From Pedobacter helvus (GTDB lineage Bacteria > Bacteroidota > Bacteroidia > Sphingobacteriales > Sphingobacteriaceae), in NCBI RefSeq assembly GCF_005925325.1, contig NZ_SRMP01000002.1, positions 1 through 64,000 of the forward strand: a DNA stretch of 64,000 nt. Direction: 5' to 3'. The notes under the pieces are model-generated. The model worked only from the letters and a program-made list of their open reading frames with translations, was not told the DNA's origin and did not search any database. The position numbers were made by a program, and so were the translations under genes. Shown here one piece after another: positions 53,840 to 60,966 of the stretch. Position 1 is the first letter of the stretch; each line of letters starts with the position of its first letter.

Positions 53840-54340
53840 ATGAAGGAAACCATATTAGCGTTTTTAGATAGCATCGGTATTAAATATGCTTTCTCGGCGA
53901 TGGAAAAGGAGGGTTTTCTACCTGGACTTGAACTCCGGGAAGGAGTGCTCATCATCGATCCGGAGAAGCTCAAATACGTTGGAGATATTTTACACGAAGC
54001 AGGACATTTGGCATGCATGCCACTTGCGGTAAGAGCGGGTATGACTGGTGTTTTGCCCAACAACGATATGATGCAGGGCGGCGAAATGATGGCCATGGCA
54101 TGGTCTTTTGCGGCTTGTAAACATTTGCAACTAGAGGCCACTGTGGTTTTTCATAAGGATGGCTACAAAGGCGAAGCTGCAACATTAATAGCCGCTTACG
54201 AGGCAGGCAACGGGCCCGGCATTCCCTTGTTGCAGTGGTTAGGCATGTGCTATGATCAACACACGGCGGCACAAAACGGAACACAGCCATTTCCACACAT
54301 GAAGCAATGGTTGTGCACTACCAACAAATACACGGCTTAG
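53840..54340 (+). CDS. Conserved hypothetical protein with HExxH motif
   Basis: 166 residues, no signal peptide. HEAGH (about 51-55, in DILHEAGHLACMPL) is a zinc-metallopeptidase HExxH motif. The remainder contains MMQGGEMMAMAWSFAACKHL, with a Glu that could be the third ligand. It is 6 bp downstream of the channel gene, so in the same unit. The protein is probably a small metalloprotein; the activity is not known. Confidence 0.65.
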   Translation: MKETILAFLDSIGIKYAFSAMEKEGFLPGLELREGVLIIDPEKLKYVGDILHEAGHLACMPLAVRAGMTGVLPNNDMMQGGEMMAMAWSFAACKHLQLEATVVFHKDGYKGEAATLIAAYEAGNGPGIPLLQWLGMCYDQHTAAQNGTQPFPHMKQWLCTTNKYTA

Positions 54341-54392
54341 TGATGGTGCAATTTATTTATCAAAAAAGGAAAATTTAAATAAGCGCTTTTTA

Positions 54393-54400
54393 TATATTTG
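54393..54400 (+). promoter_or_regulatory. -7 element of the tRNA-Arg locus
   Basis: TATATTTG is an exact TAnnTTTG element 12 bp before the degenerate tRNA fragment. It is presumably the original tRNA promoter and now reads the fragment, the GIY-YIG gene and the intact tRNA. Confidence 0.6.
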
Positions 54401-54412
54401 CGCCGGTACTTT

Positions 54413-54479
54413 GGCCCTGTAGTTCAACGGATAGAATACCTGCCTGCGGTAGGCAGGGAAATTTACTAAACTTTAGATA
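54413..54479 (+). pseudogene. Degenerate 5' part of tRNA-Arg(CCU) interrupted by a palindrome
   Basis: 54413-54438 equals tRNA nucleotides 1-26 of the intact gene at 54725. 54439-54457 is an added 19-bp palindrome CCTGCCTGCGGTAGGCAGG. 54458-54479 (GAAATTTACTAAACTTTAGATA) matches the anticodon arm and variable loop with two changes (G to A in the stem, C to A in the anticodon). Homology stops at the A that begins the GIY-YIG start codon. It cannot be a functional tRNA as it lacks the T arm and 3' acceptor. Confidence 0.85.
54439..54457. repeat. 19-bp palindrome inserted in the tRNA fragment
   Basis: CCTGCC-TGCGGTA-GGCAGG lies exactly between the D-arm base 26 and the anticodon stem. It looks like a dispersed palindromic element of the kind frequent in Bacteroidota. 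Confidence 0.8.
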
Positions 54480-54718
54480 TGGATATTTTTTATATATATG
54501 CAATCAAAAGTGAAGCTGATGGAAGGATATATGTGGGTTTTTCTGCAGATGTAGAAAAGAGGTTAAAAGAGTACAATGCTGGTAAAACTAAATCTACTAA
54601 AGGTTATAAACCTTGGGTTTTAATTTACACAGAACAAGTAGCGGGTAGGATTGCCGCAAGAAATAAAGAAAAATATTACAAATCTGGGATAGGAAAAGAG
54701 TTTTTAAAATCTTTATAA
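54479..54718 (+). CDS. Minimal GIY-YIG endonuclease inserted in tRNA-Arg
   Basis: 79 residues, one domain. GIY-YIG pattern: MDIFYIYAIKS (Y5, Y7) and RIYVGFS (Y18-V19-G20), then ADVEKRLKEYN with R28, a basic loop GKTKSTKGYKPWVLIY, and the C-terminal ARNKEKYYKSGIGKEFLKSL with E64 as likely metal-binding glutamate. This is the UvrC-like, SLX1-like small family. Its ATG begins at the last base of tRNA homology, and it ends 6 bp before the intact tRNA. Placement inside a duplicated tRNA suggests a homing-type role. Confidence 0.88.
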   Translation: MDIFYIYAIKSEADGRIYVGFSADVEKRLKEYNAGKTKSTKGYKPWVLIYTEQVAGRIAARNKEKYYKSGIGKEFLKSL

Positions 54719-54724
54719 TGTTAT

Positions 54725-54796
54725 GGCCCTGTAGTTCAACGGATAGAATAGAAGTTTCCTAAACTTTAGATAGCAGTTCGATTCTGCTCGGGGCTA
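54725..54796 (+). tRNA. tRNA-Arg (anticodon CCT)
   Basis: 72 nt fold into a full cloverleaf: acceptor GGCCCTG/CGGGGCT, D arm GTTC/GAAT, anticodon stem GAAGT/ACTTT with loop TTCCTAA (anticodon CCT), variable AGAT, T arm AGCAG-TTCGATT-CTGCT, discriminator A. The CCA is not encoded. The first 48 nt also occur upstream at 54413-54479 in degenerate form. Confidence 0.95.
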
Positions 54797-54802
54797 CTTT
54801 TT

Positions 54803-54838
54803 AAAGCATCAATCAGTAAATGGTTGGTGCTTTTTGTT
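54803..54838 (+). terminator. Terminator after tRNA-Arg
   Basis: AAAGCATCAA (54803-54812) pairs with TTGGTGCTTT (54824-54833), followed by T-rich sequence. Confidence 0.7.
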
Positions 54839-54954
54839 TACTAACGAGTTTACAGTCGTAAATCTGGAGCTTTATGGTATTTTGGGTTTCACCACTTTTT
54901 AAATTTATTTGTCGTTGATTTAACAAAGACAATCTTACCTGTACCGGCATAAAA

Positions 54955-54983
54955 CAAAAAAGGATAAGCCAATCGACTTATCC
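54955..54983 (-). terminator. Terminator of the IPT/TIG gene
   Basis: GGATAAG (54962-54968) pairs with CTTATCC (54977-54983). On the minus strand it is followed by a run of T (A at 54955-54961 on the plus strand). Confidence 0.75.
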
Positions 54984-55007
54984 CTTCATTATAATGTTAT
55001 TTACTTT

Positions 55008-56666
55008 TTAATTGGTAATGGTAAAGTTATCGTTGTGTACTACGGTTTGCCCTGCGCTTACTACGCTGAGTTTCATGGCGCCAGGCGCTACGTTAGAAGG
55101 TACCGCTACCACAATGGTATTCTCCGTTACGCTGATAGGAGTAACGGCAATAGTGCCGAACCTCACTGAGGTATTAAATGTATTTGGAGAAAAACCAGTA
55201 CCTCTAATGGTAATTAGGGTTCCTGCTACACCACTTGCGGGAGCAAAAGAGGTGAACGTCGGACCGAGGATCTCGAAATCACCAGGTGCTACGATTTGCC
55301 TATTGCTTGGGTCGAAAGTAATCTTCACCTTGCCCGGATTAATTCCTGTAGGTACAATTACACGTAAGTTAGTGCTCGAAGTGGCGGTGCCATATACATT
55401 TACGCTACCAAAAGCTACATAGTATCCATTTCCCTGCACAAAATTTCCTGTGATGTTCACTTCCCTGCCTGGTGCTCCCGAAGTAGGCGAAAAGCTTTTG
55501 ATACCCACGCTTAGCACGGTGATTTTCTTAGGTGCTTGCACTTCGTGAGGGCCCACTTTGTAGGTCACAGTATAGTCGCCAGGCGCCATATTGGTAGGGA
55601 TGCTGTAGTTGAAGTTGGTGGCATTTCCAGAGCCAGCATCTACATAAGCATTGCTGCCTAATTTGATCATAGGACGGCCATTGCTGGTATCGTAACGGGT
55701 AGCGAAATTACTACCGTAAATGGTGATGTATTGCCCTTGAAGCACCTCTTCTGGGTTGATAGAAGTGATTTGTGGTGCAACCACCGTAAACTCGCCCGGA
55801 AGCGCTACTTTTTGCCCATTGATCTGCGTGTACAGTTTATTTGTAGCCGCTGCGGTAAAAGGTATCACTACCTGACTGCTGTAATTGTTGGTATTCACTA
55901 AAATATCGCCAACGTAAATCGGAATGGCAGAGCCGTAATAATTGTTGTTAGGCAAATTGTCGCCCAATAAACTTACCGCAGTACCCACTGGGCCAGATTT
56001 TGGCGTAAAATCTGTAATGTTGGCCAATATAGTAAAATAGGTAGAATTCACTACAGTTATGCCACTAATGCTCAAGTTTACGCTAACTGATTGGCCGTGT
56101 ACGGCCGACATACCTTTAGGGATTTCTACGCTAATTTGCGTATCGCTAGCGCTGATTACCTTGGCAGGTACGTTTTGAAAAGTTACAATAACGTTGCTCG
56201 GGCTAGGATTATAAAATTTACCCATGAAATTGATGGTTTCCCCCACTTTTCCTGAAGTTGGCGATATACCAGTGGCATTGGGTCTAGGTAGTGTAGCCGA
56301 TAATACAGTGCCTAAAACAGTGCCGTTTTGGTCGGTAATGTAAGCTCTAGCGTAAATGGTATTTCCGTAAGCACTAGCGTAAGAAAAGCTGTCCAAGGTT
56401 TTGTTGAACTCACCTTCACTGGCTGCTGCTCCCATAGAAACTTTGGTGCCATTTTTTTCATCTATCGAACTGCTGCCTACGCTGTATATAAATCCATAAT
56501 CTTTAATGGTCTGGTTACCTACGCTAACAATATTGCCCTTAAAAGTAATACTGGTAGGCGAGTTGGCCGTAATAGAAAGGGTTTGCACTTCTGGTGGTGC
56601 AAATTTGTCTTTCTTGCAAGCCACCATACTTAGGGCAAGCAAGCAGAAAAGTGCTAATTTTTTCAT
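55008..56666 (-). CDS. IPT/TIG-domain surface lipoprotein
   Basis: 552 residues. The lipobox is MKKLALFCLLALSMVAC. About five IPT/TIG Ig-like domains follow, each with a SP-x-SG-x-x-G-x-x-(V/I)-x-(I/L)-x-G start: ISPTSGKVGETINFMGKF, FTPKSGPVGTAVSLLGDN, INPEEVLQGQYITIYGSN, FSPTSGAPGREVNITGNF, FAPASGVAGTLITIRGTG. It is a surface-exposed binding or scaffold protein. The start is 12 bp after the barrel gene, so the two form an operon. Confidence 0.88.
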   Translation of the reverse strand: MKKLALFCLLALSMVACKKDKFAPPEVQTLSITANSPTSITFKGNIVSVGNQTIKDYGFIYSVGSSSIDEKNGTKVSMGAAASEGEFNKTLDSFSYASAYGNTIYARAYITDQNGTVLGTVLSATLPRPNATGISPTSGKVGETINFMGKFYNPSPSNVIVTFQNVPAKVISASDTQISVEIPKGMSAVHGQSVSVNLSISGITVVNSTYFTILANITDFTPKSGPVGTAVSLLGDNLPNNNYYGSAIPIYVGDILVNTNNYSSQVVIPFTAAATNKLYTQINGQKVALPGEFTVVAPQITSINPEEVLQGQYITIYGSNFATRYDTSNGRPMIKLGSNAYVDAGSGNATNFNYSIPTNMAPGDYTVTYKVGPHEVQAPKKITVLSVGIKSFSPTSGAPGREVNITGNFVQGNGYYVAFGSVNVYGTATSSTNLRVIVPTGINPGKVKITFDPSNRQIVAPGDFEILGPTFTSFAPASGVAGTLITIRGTGFSPNTFNTSVRFGTIAVTPISVTENTIVVAVPSNVAPGAMKLSVVSAGQTVVHNDNFTITN

Positions 56667-56678
56667 AAATGAGCGATG

Positions 56679-57434
56679 TTAAAATAGATAACCAATGCGG
56701 ATACCGTTCACTAATGAGGTACCGAATTTGCTGGTAGAGTTGTTGCTGTAAAAACTTGGTACTGGCGTATTTTGACCTGTAACGGTTACCTCTGGCGTTT
56801 TATAGCTAGTTTTCGAATAGCCCAAGTTAAATTCGTAACCTAAGAAGAAGTTTTTAGCCATGTAAAAATCAAAGCCTGCAACTGCCGTTACACCAAATCT
56901 GCTATAGGCATTCTCTGTTACCGAAGTCACCGTAGTATAATAATATGGCGGGTTAGGCGATTGTATATATTGATAGGTGATCCAAGCGTTTTTAATAGTA
57001 GTAGTGCTTGCATTGTTAGATGATTCTTGTTTGGTGCTTTTGGTGCCCCAAAATGCATCTACCCCAATGTACGGCGATAGTCTTTTGGTGCCTTTGAAAT
57101 GTTTTTCGATACCAAAGTTTAAGCCAAAGCTGTTGCTAGTTCTTTTGTCGTTGGTAAAACTTGCCTGTGAGCCATAAGGCGTACCGTAGTTTTGTGTAGA
57201 ATCTAAGGTGTTGATATTAAAACCTAACCTTAGAGCTAATTGAGGAGATAAGAAATATCTTCCTTTTACTTGGTTAAGTACATTGTTGAAACTTAGATTT
57301 CCTTTAAAAGGATTAAAGTTTAACTCGGTAGCAAAGCTTCCTTTAGTTGGTTTGAAATCAGAATTTTCAGATTCTTGAGCGCTAGCATAGAGCGATACCA
57401 TTGCGACTGCAACGGTTAAAAGCATTTTCTTCAT
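56679..57434 (-). CDS. Outer-membrane beta-barrel protein
   Basis: 251 residues. Signal peptide MKKMLLTVAVAMVSLYASAQ. The mature part alternates aromatic and polar residues with beta-strands (FSPQLALRLGFNINTL, RFGVTAVAGFDFYMAKNFFLGYEFNLGYSKTS) and ends in a barrel-like strand NGIRIGYLF. It is an OmpW/OmpA-barrel-like porin of the outer membrane, in an operon with the IPT/TIG lipoprotein. Confidence 0.8.
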   Translation of the reverse strand: MKKMLLTVAVAMVSLYASAQESENSDFKPTKGSFATELNFNPFKGNLSFNNVLNQVKGRYFLSPQLALRLGFNINTLDSTQNYGTPYGSQASFTNDKRTSNSFGLNFGIEKHFKGTKRLSPYIGVDAFWGTKSTKQESSNNASTTTIKNAWITYQYIQSPNPPYYYTTVTSVTENAYSRFGVTAVAGFDFYMAKNFFLGYEFNLGYSKTSYKTPEVTVTGQNTPVPSFYSNNSTSKFGTSLVNGIRIGYLF

Positions 57435-57502
57435 TAGATGGGTTAATTTGTTTGCTGCGAATATAACCCTTATTTGCTGAATGCGAGTGGTATATTGAAA
57501 AT

Positions 57503-58654
57503 TTAGTTGATGATCCTTTGATTGAACCCCACAAACAATTTAAACAAGTTTTCGTAAGCTGTTAGCGGCAAATTTTTAGCGATATCATCAACATCATGAT
57601 AAGCTGGACTTCCGCCTTGAGTATATAGAAAAAATGCTGGAACTCCTTTTTCCGTGAAGAAGTAATGATCGCTGTTAGCAGCTTTTCCTCTTGGATTAAT
57701 TTTCAGCAGATATTTCTTCTCACCGTTGATTTTGTTCAATAAAGCAAATTCTTGCGGATGGATCATGGCATTTACAACGGTCGCTCCAGCATCGCCATTG
57801 CCCATCAAATCTAAATTCCAAAGAAAGCGGATGTTTTTAAGTGGAACCAATGGGTTTTGGGTAAAGTATTTAGAACCCAACAAACCTGCTTCCTCGGCAG
57901 CGAAAGCGATAAATACAATGCTGTATTTTGGTGGATTGGTGGCATAATATTTGACTAAGTCCAACAATATCGCTACGCCACTGGCATTGTCGTTAGCACC
58001 AGGGAAATAGGTTTTGTTTCCCATGCTGCCCAAATGATCGTAATGTGCGGTAAACATCAAGATTGAATCTGGCTTCACTGTTCCCTTAATCATTCCTACC
58101 ACGTTTGCTGCGGTAAAGGTAGTTTCTATTTTGTTTTCGATGGCCACATCAATCACGACAGGTTCAGTTAATACAGCTGTTTTGCTGACTTCAATAACAG
58201 TGTAATCCAATTCTTTTTGTGCCACCGACCAAGTTAATTTGGGCTGTATGCTTAACGCGATGTTACCATTTTTGCTGAGGTAGGTAATACTGTCTTTTTT
58301 AATTAGGCTATCGGTTGTAGTGGCGCCTTTGCTTGCCTGATGAACAATGAAGTCTCTTCCAGGCTTTAACGTCACTCCGTTGAGCTTTACTTTCATTTTA
58401 CCCGGAAAGGTGTTTACAGCAAAGGTAAATTCTTGTTTAAAGTCAGTTCCATTTACAGCTGTTAAGCCAAATTTCTTGAATTCTTTTTCAATGAAATCGG
58501 CGGCTTTTGCCATACCGTTTTTAGTGTAGCCACGTCCCCAATATTTTTTAGATGCTAAAGTGTTGATGGTCTTTTTGGCGTGGTTTAAATCTTGTGCTAA
58601 ACCATCAAAAGAAATAATTATCGTAATTAAAAGTAGGAGAGGGAAACGGTACAT
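57503..58654 (-). CDS. M28-family zinc aminopeptidase
   Basis: 383 residues. Signal peptide to about LAQD. The peptidase domain shows AHYDHLGS (His/Asp ligands), GANDNASGVA (bridging Asp), AFAAEEAGLLGS (Glu pair), WNLDLMGNGD and SDHYFFTEKG (last His). This is the full M28 ligand set, so the enzyme is probably active in the periplasm. The gap to DUF6607 is 73 bp with a strong hairpin in it. Confidence 0.88.
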   Translation of the reverse strand: MYRFPLLLLITIIISFDGLAQDLNHAKKTINTLASKKYWGRGYTKNGMAKAADFIEKEFKKFGLTAVNGTDFKQEFTFAVNTFPGKMKVKLNGVTLKPGRDFIVHQASKGATTTDSLIKKDSITYLSKNGNIALSIQPKLTWSVAQKELDYTVIEVSKTAVLTEPVVIDVAIENKIETTFTAANVVGMIKGTVKPDSILMFTAHYDHLGSMGNKTYFPGANDNASGVAILLDLVKYYATNPPKYSIVFIAFAAEEAGLLGSKYFTQNPLVPLKNIRFLWNLDLMGNGDAGATVVNAMIHPQEFALLNKINGEKKYLLKINPRGKAANSDHYFFTEKGVPAFFLYTQGGSPAYHDVDDIAKNLPLTAYENLFKLFVGFNQRIIN

Positions 58655-58659
58655 ACGAA

Positions 58660-58707
58660 AAATGCTTTGTGCTTACAATTATATAAAATTGCCGACACAA
58701 AGCATTT
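58660..58707 (-). terminator. 12-bp hairpin between DUF6607 and M28 genes
   Basis: AAATGCTTTGTG (58660-58671) pairs with CACAAAGCATTT (58696-58707) perfectly over a 24-nt loop. On the minus strand it is followed by TTTTTCG, so it fits as the terminator of the DUF6607 transcript. Confidence 0.75.
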
Positions 58708-58727
58708 GTATTGTTTTTAAATTGAGC

Positions 58728-59651
58728 TTATCCTTTGATTAAATAAGAGTTGATGATTTTAGTAATCTCTTCTTTGTTTTTTGCTGAAGTCCAGTTTTCT
58801 TTAACTGATTGTGCGTTTGCGGCGAAGAATTTTTCGTAAAGTAATTTGTTATCTACTTTAGGAGCTAACTTGATTACTGTATTGCTTGCGAATACATTAT
58901 CCCAGGTGTCACGAGCATCTTTCCAGAAGCTTGCGTTGTTTTTCCACCAATCTTGCGCATAACCAAAAGATTTTGGATCTGTTTTTACAAACTCTTCTAA
59001 ACCTTTCTCTTGAGCAATCAATTTATCTTTTTCGCCTGGCGTACGAACAATTTTCTTGTTGTCTTGCTCAAACATCCAACCATTTGGAGTTAAGTAAACA
59101 AAGTTACGACGGTTTAATACGTTGTAATCGTTACGCTCAGTATGTTCGCGACGAGGAAGTGGAGAATCTGAGTAACTTAACCATTGTGATCTGCCATCAA
59201 CGTGTACCCAGCTACCAATGGCTTGGTAACGAGGACTGTCATCCACCTGAAATACTTTTTGTGTCCATTTGCCTTTAGTTTCTTCAGGTTTTAAGGTTAC
59301 AGTTTTCCAGGTATCTTCTTTATCGAAAGCTAAAATTTTAGGATCTTCATAAGTCCAGTCTTCACGCCAGTGTTTAATGATCATGCTGTCGCCTCTCATT
59401 ACCAATAAGTGTTGGATTACAATTTTCTTAGGTGAGTCTTCTACAATAATTGCGATTTCTTTTGCAGAAGAACGGTGTCTATCGTGGTACTTGTAATCAT
59501 CATTTGGCGAGAAAGTTTCTGCGTAGTTAAAAGTAACCTTGTAAAAGCCTGCAAGCGCTTTAATTGCATTACGATCTTGTTCAAATTTGTTTTGTGCAAA
59601 GGCAAGAAAACCCGATAAAAGTAGAATTGCCAAAAGTTGTATTTTCTTCAT
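58728..59651 (-). CDS. DUF6607 family protein
   Basis: 307 residues. Signal peptide MKKIQLLAILLLSGFLAFAQ. The mature region has KALAGFYKVTFNYAETFSPNDDYKYHDRHRS, IIKHWREDWTYEDPKILAFDKEDTW and WTQKVFQVDDSPRYQAIGSW, typical of DUF6607, an exported family of unknown function found beside PepSY proteins and TonB receptors. It carries its own copy of the shared promoter/operator upstream. Confidence 0.8.
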   Translation of the reverse strand: MKKIQLLAILLLSGFLAFAQNKFEQDRNAIKALAGFYKVTFNYAETFSPNDDYKYHDRHRSSAKEIAIIVEDSPKKIVIQHLLVMRGDSMIIKHWREDWTYEDPKILAFDKEDTWKTVTLKPEETKGKWTQKVFQVDDSPRYQAIGSWVHVDGRSQWLSYSDSPLPRREHTERNDYNVLNRRNFVYLTPNGWMFEQDNKKIVRTPGEKDKLIAQEKGLEEFVKTDPKSFGYAQDWWKNNASFWKDARDTWDNVFASNTVIKLAPKVDNKLLYEKFFAANAQSVKENWTSAKNKEEITKIINSYLIKG

Positions 59652-59671
59652 ATCCTTATATTGTATGTTAT

Positions 59672-59747
59672 TTAGAATTATTCTAAGTGCTGCAAATTAA
59701 CAAACCATAATCCTGATAAGCAAATTATTTTTAATTATTCTAAATAA
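59672..59747 (-). promoter_or_regulatory. Promoter/operator of DUF6607 with two TTTAGAAT-type boxes
   Basis: On the minus strand: -33 TTTG (59721-59724), 20-nt spacer, -7 TTAATTTG (59693-59700). A palindrome TTAGAAT-T-ATTCTAA (59672-59686) covers the start point, and a second box TTTATTTAGAATAATTAAAAATAA (about 59726-59747) lies just upstream of -33. The same layout precedes the TonB receptor. It fits an iron-responsive (Fur-type) operator, by inference. Confidence 0.6.
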
Positions 59748-59749
59748 AA

Positions 59750-60910
59750 TTAACGCTTCGCTTTCGACTTCTTTCTTCGGCCCCACCAAATGATACAACC
59801 AGTGATGGGTAAACTTGCCGCAATTAAGCTTGCAATAAAGGCAAGTATTTTTCCTGGCAAGCCTGCAATAGCACCAATATGAATGTCGTAATTCATTCTA
59901 ATGATCTTATCTGCTGCAGTGGCATTGGCAAATTTTCCGAAGATGTGTTTTACTTCGATTTCTTTCAAGGTATGCTGATCGAAGTAGCGATAGTCGGCCT
60001 GCCAATAGGTGGTTGGATCTGGATTTTTGGCAATTTCTATCGTGCCTTTTTTATCTTCCGGAATATGTACATCAATACTTCCCTTAAATGATGGGTCTTC
60101 CTTTAAAAACTTAGCCCACAATTGGTCGGCAGCAGCTGCGTTTAAGCTAAGTTTAGCTATTGAGGTAGTGTCGGAATAAGATTCTTCGAAAAGGTTCATG
60201 CTTTTTCCGCCAGAGCTTACCCAATACACCGATTTGGAGAACCACTGGAAGCCCATAATCATACCGGTTAAGCCAATGAAAATGGCGATGAAGGTAATGT
60301 AGAAACCTAAAACGTTATGCAAATCGTAGTTTAACCTACGCCATTTTGATTTTAACTTCACCGAAAACCTCTGCTTTCTGGCAGCTTTGCTTTTTGGCCA
60401 CCACAAAATCAATCCGGAGATGAGTAAGAAAACAAACATCATCGTTGCGGTAGTCAATATCGGCTGCCCAATTTCGGGCGGCAACCATAGGTAATAGTGC
60501 CCCATGATGATGATCCTAAAGAAATCTTCATCCATGTTTTTAACCTTTAAAACCTTTCCTGTATACTGGTCGACAAATACGATGTAGTAATATGCAGGTG
60601 CGTCATGGTAATAAACTACCTGCGTTGTTCTGCCAGGTTGGTAAGTTACACTATGCGCCTTCTTATTAGGTAATGCTTTGTCGGCAATGGCCTTTAATTG
60701 TGTAGGCGGTAAAAGAGGTTTGTTTTGTGTTTGCGTAAAGCGATAGGATTGAGTTGCATCTTCAATTTCTTTTTCGAAGGCTAAAATGCAACCTGTAATT
60801 CCCAGAAAAACCACAAAAAGCCCGGAGATTAATCCGAGCCATAAATGTATTCTGCCTATCCAGTATTTAAATTTATCTTTTTTCTTCTTTATTGGTTGGT
60901 TAGCACCCAT
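59750..60910 (-). CDS. PepSY-associated transmembrane protein
   Basis: 386 residues. An N-terminal helix in RIHLWLGLISGLFVVFLGITGCILAFEKEIE, PepSY-type segments (VTYQPGRTTQVVYYHD..., VFVDQYTGKVLKVKNMDEDFFRIIIMGHYYLWLP), inner helices (ILTTATMMFVFLLISGLILWWPKSK, RLNYDLHNVLGFYITFIAIFIGLTGMIMG) and a C-terminal helix. This is the DUF3649/PepSY_TM type linked to iron reduction or siderophore processing at the inner membrane. It follows the siderophore receptor with a hairpin between them. Confidence 0.87.
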   Translation of the reverse strand: MGANQPIKKKKDKFKYWIGRIHLWLGLISGLFVVFLGITGCILAFEKEIEDATQSYRFTQTQNKPLLPPTQLKAIADKALPNKKAHSVTYQPGRTTQVVYYHDAPAYYYIVFVDQYTGKVLKVKNMDEDFFRIIIMGHYYLWLPPEIGQPILTTATMMFVFLLISGLILWWPKSKAARKQRFSVKLKSKWRRLNYDLHNVLGFYITFIAIFIGLTGMIMGFQWFSKSVYWVSSGGKSMNLFEESYSDTTSIAKLSLNAAAADQLWAKFLKEDPSFKGSIDVHIPEDKKGTIEIAKNPDPTTYWQADYRYFDQHTLKEIEVKHIFGKFANATAADKIIRMNYDIHIGAIAGLPGKILAFIASLIAASLPITGCIIWWGRRKKSKAKR

Positions 60911-60923
60911 TTTGTATAATTTG

Positions 60924-60959
60924 AAAGCCGACCAAGCTGTTCTAGGATTGGTCGGCTTT
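60924..60959. terminator. 12-bp hairpin between TonB receptor and PepSY genes
   Basis: AAAGCCGACCAA (60924-60935) pairs with TTGGTCGGCTTT (60948-60959). The T-run is better on the plus strand, so in the direction of the operon it may act as an attenuator or RNA-stabilising hairpin more than a full terminator. Confidence 0.65.
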
Positions 60960-60966
60960 TTTATAA

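Noticed and set aside
54413..54479. A second tRNA or an intron-containing tRNA
   Set aside because: The T arm and 3' acceptor half are absent before the GIY-YIG gene, so it cannot fold as a tRNA even if the palindrome were removed.
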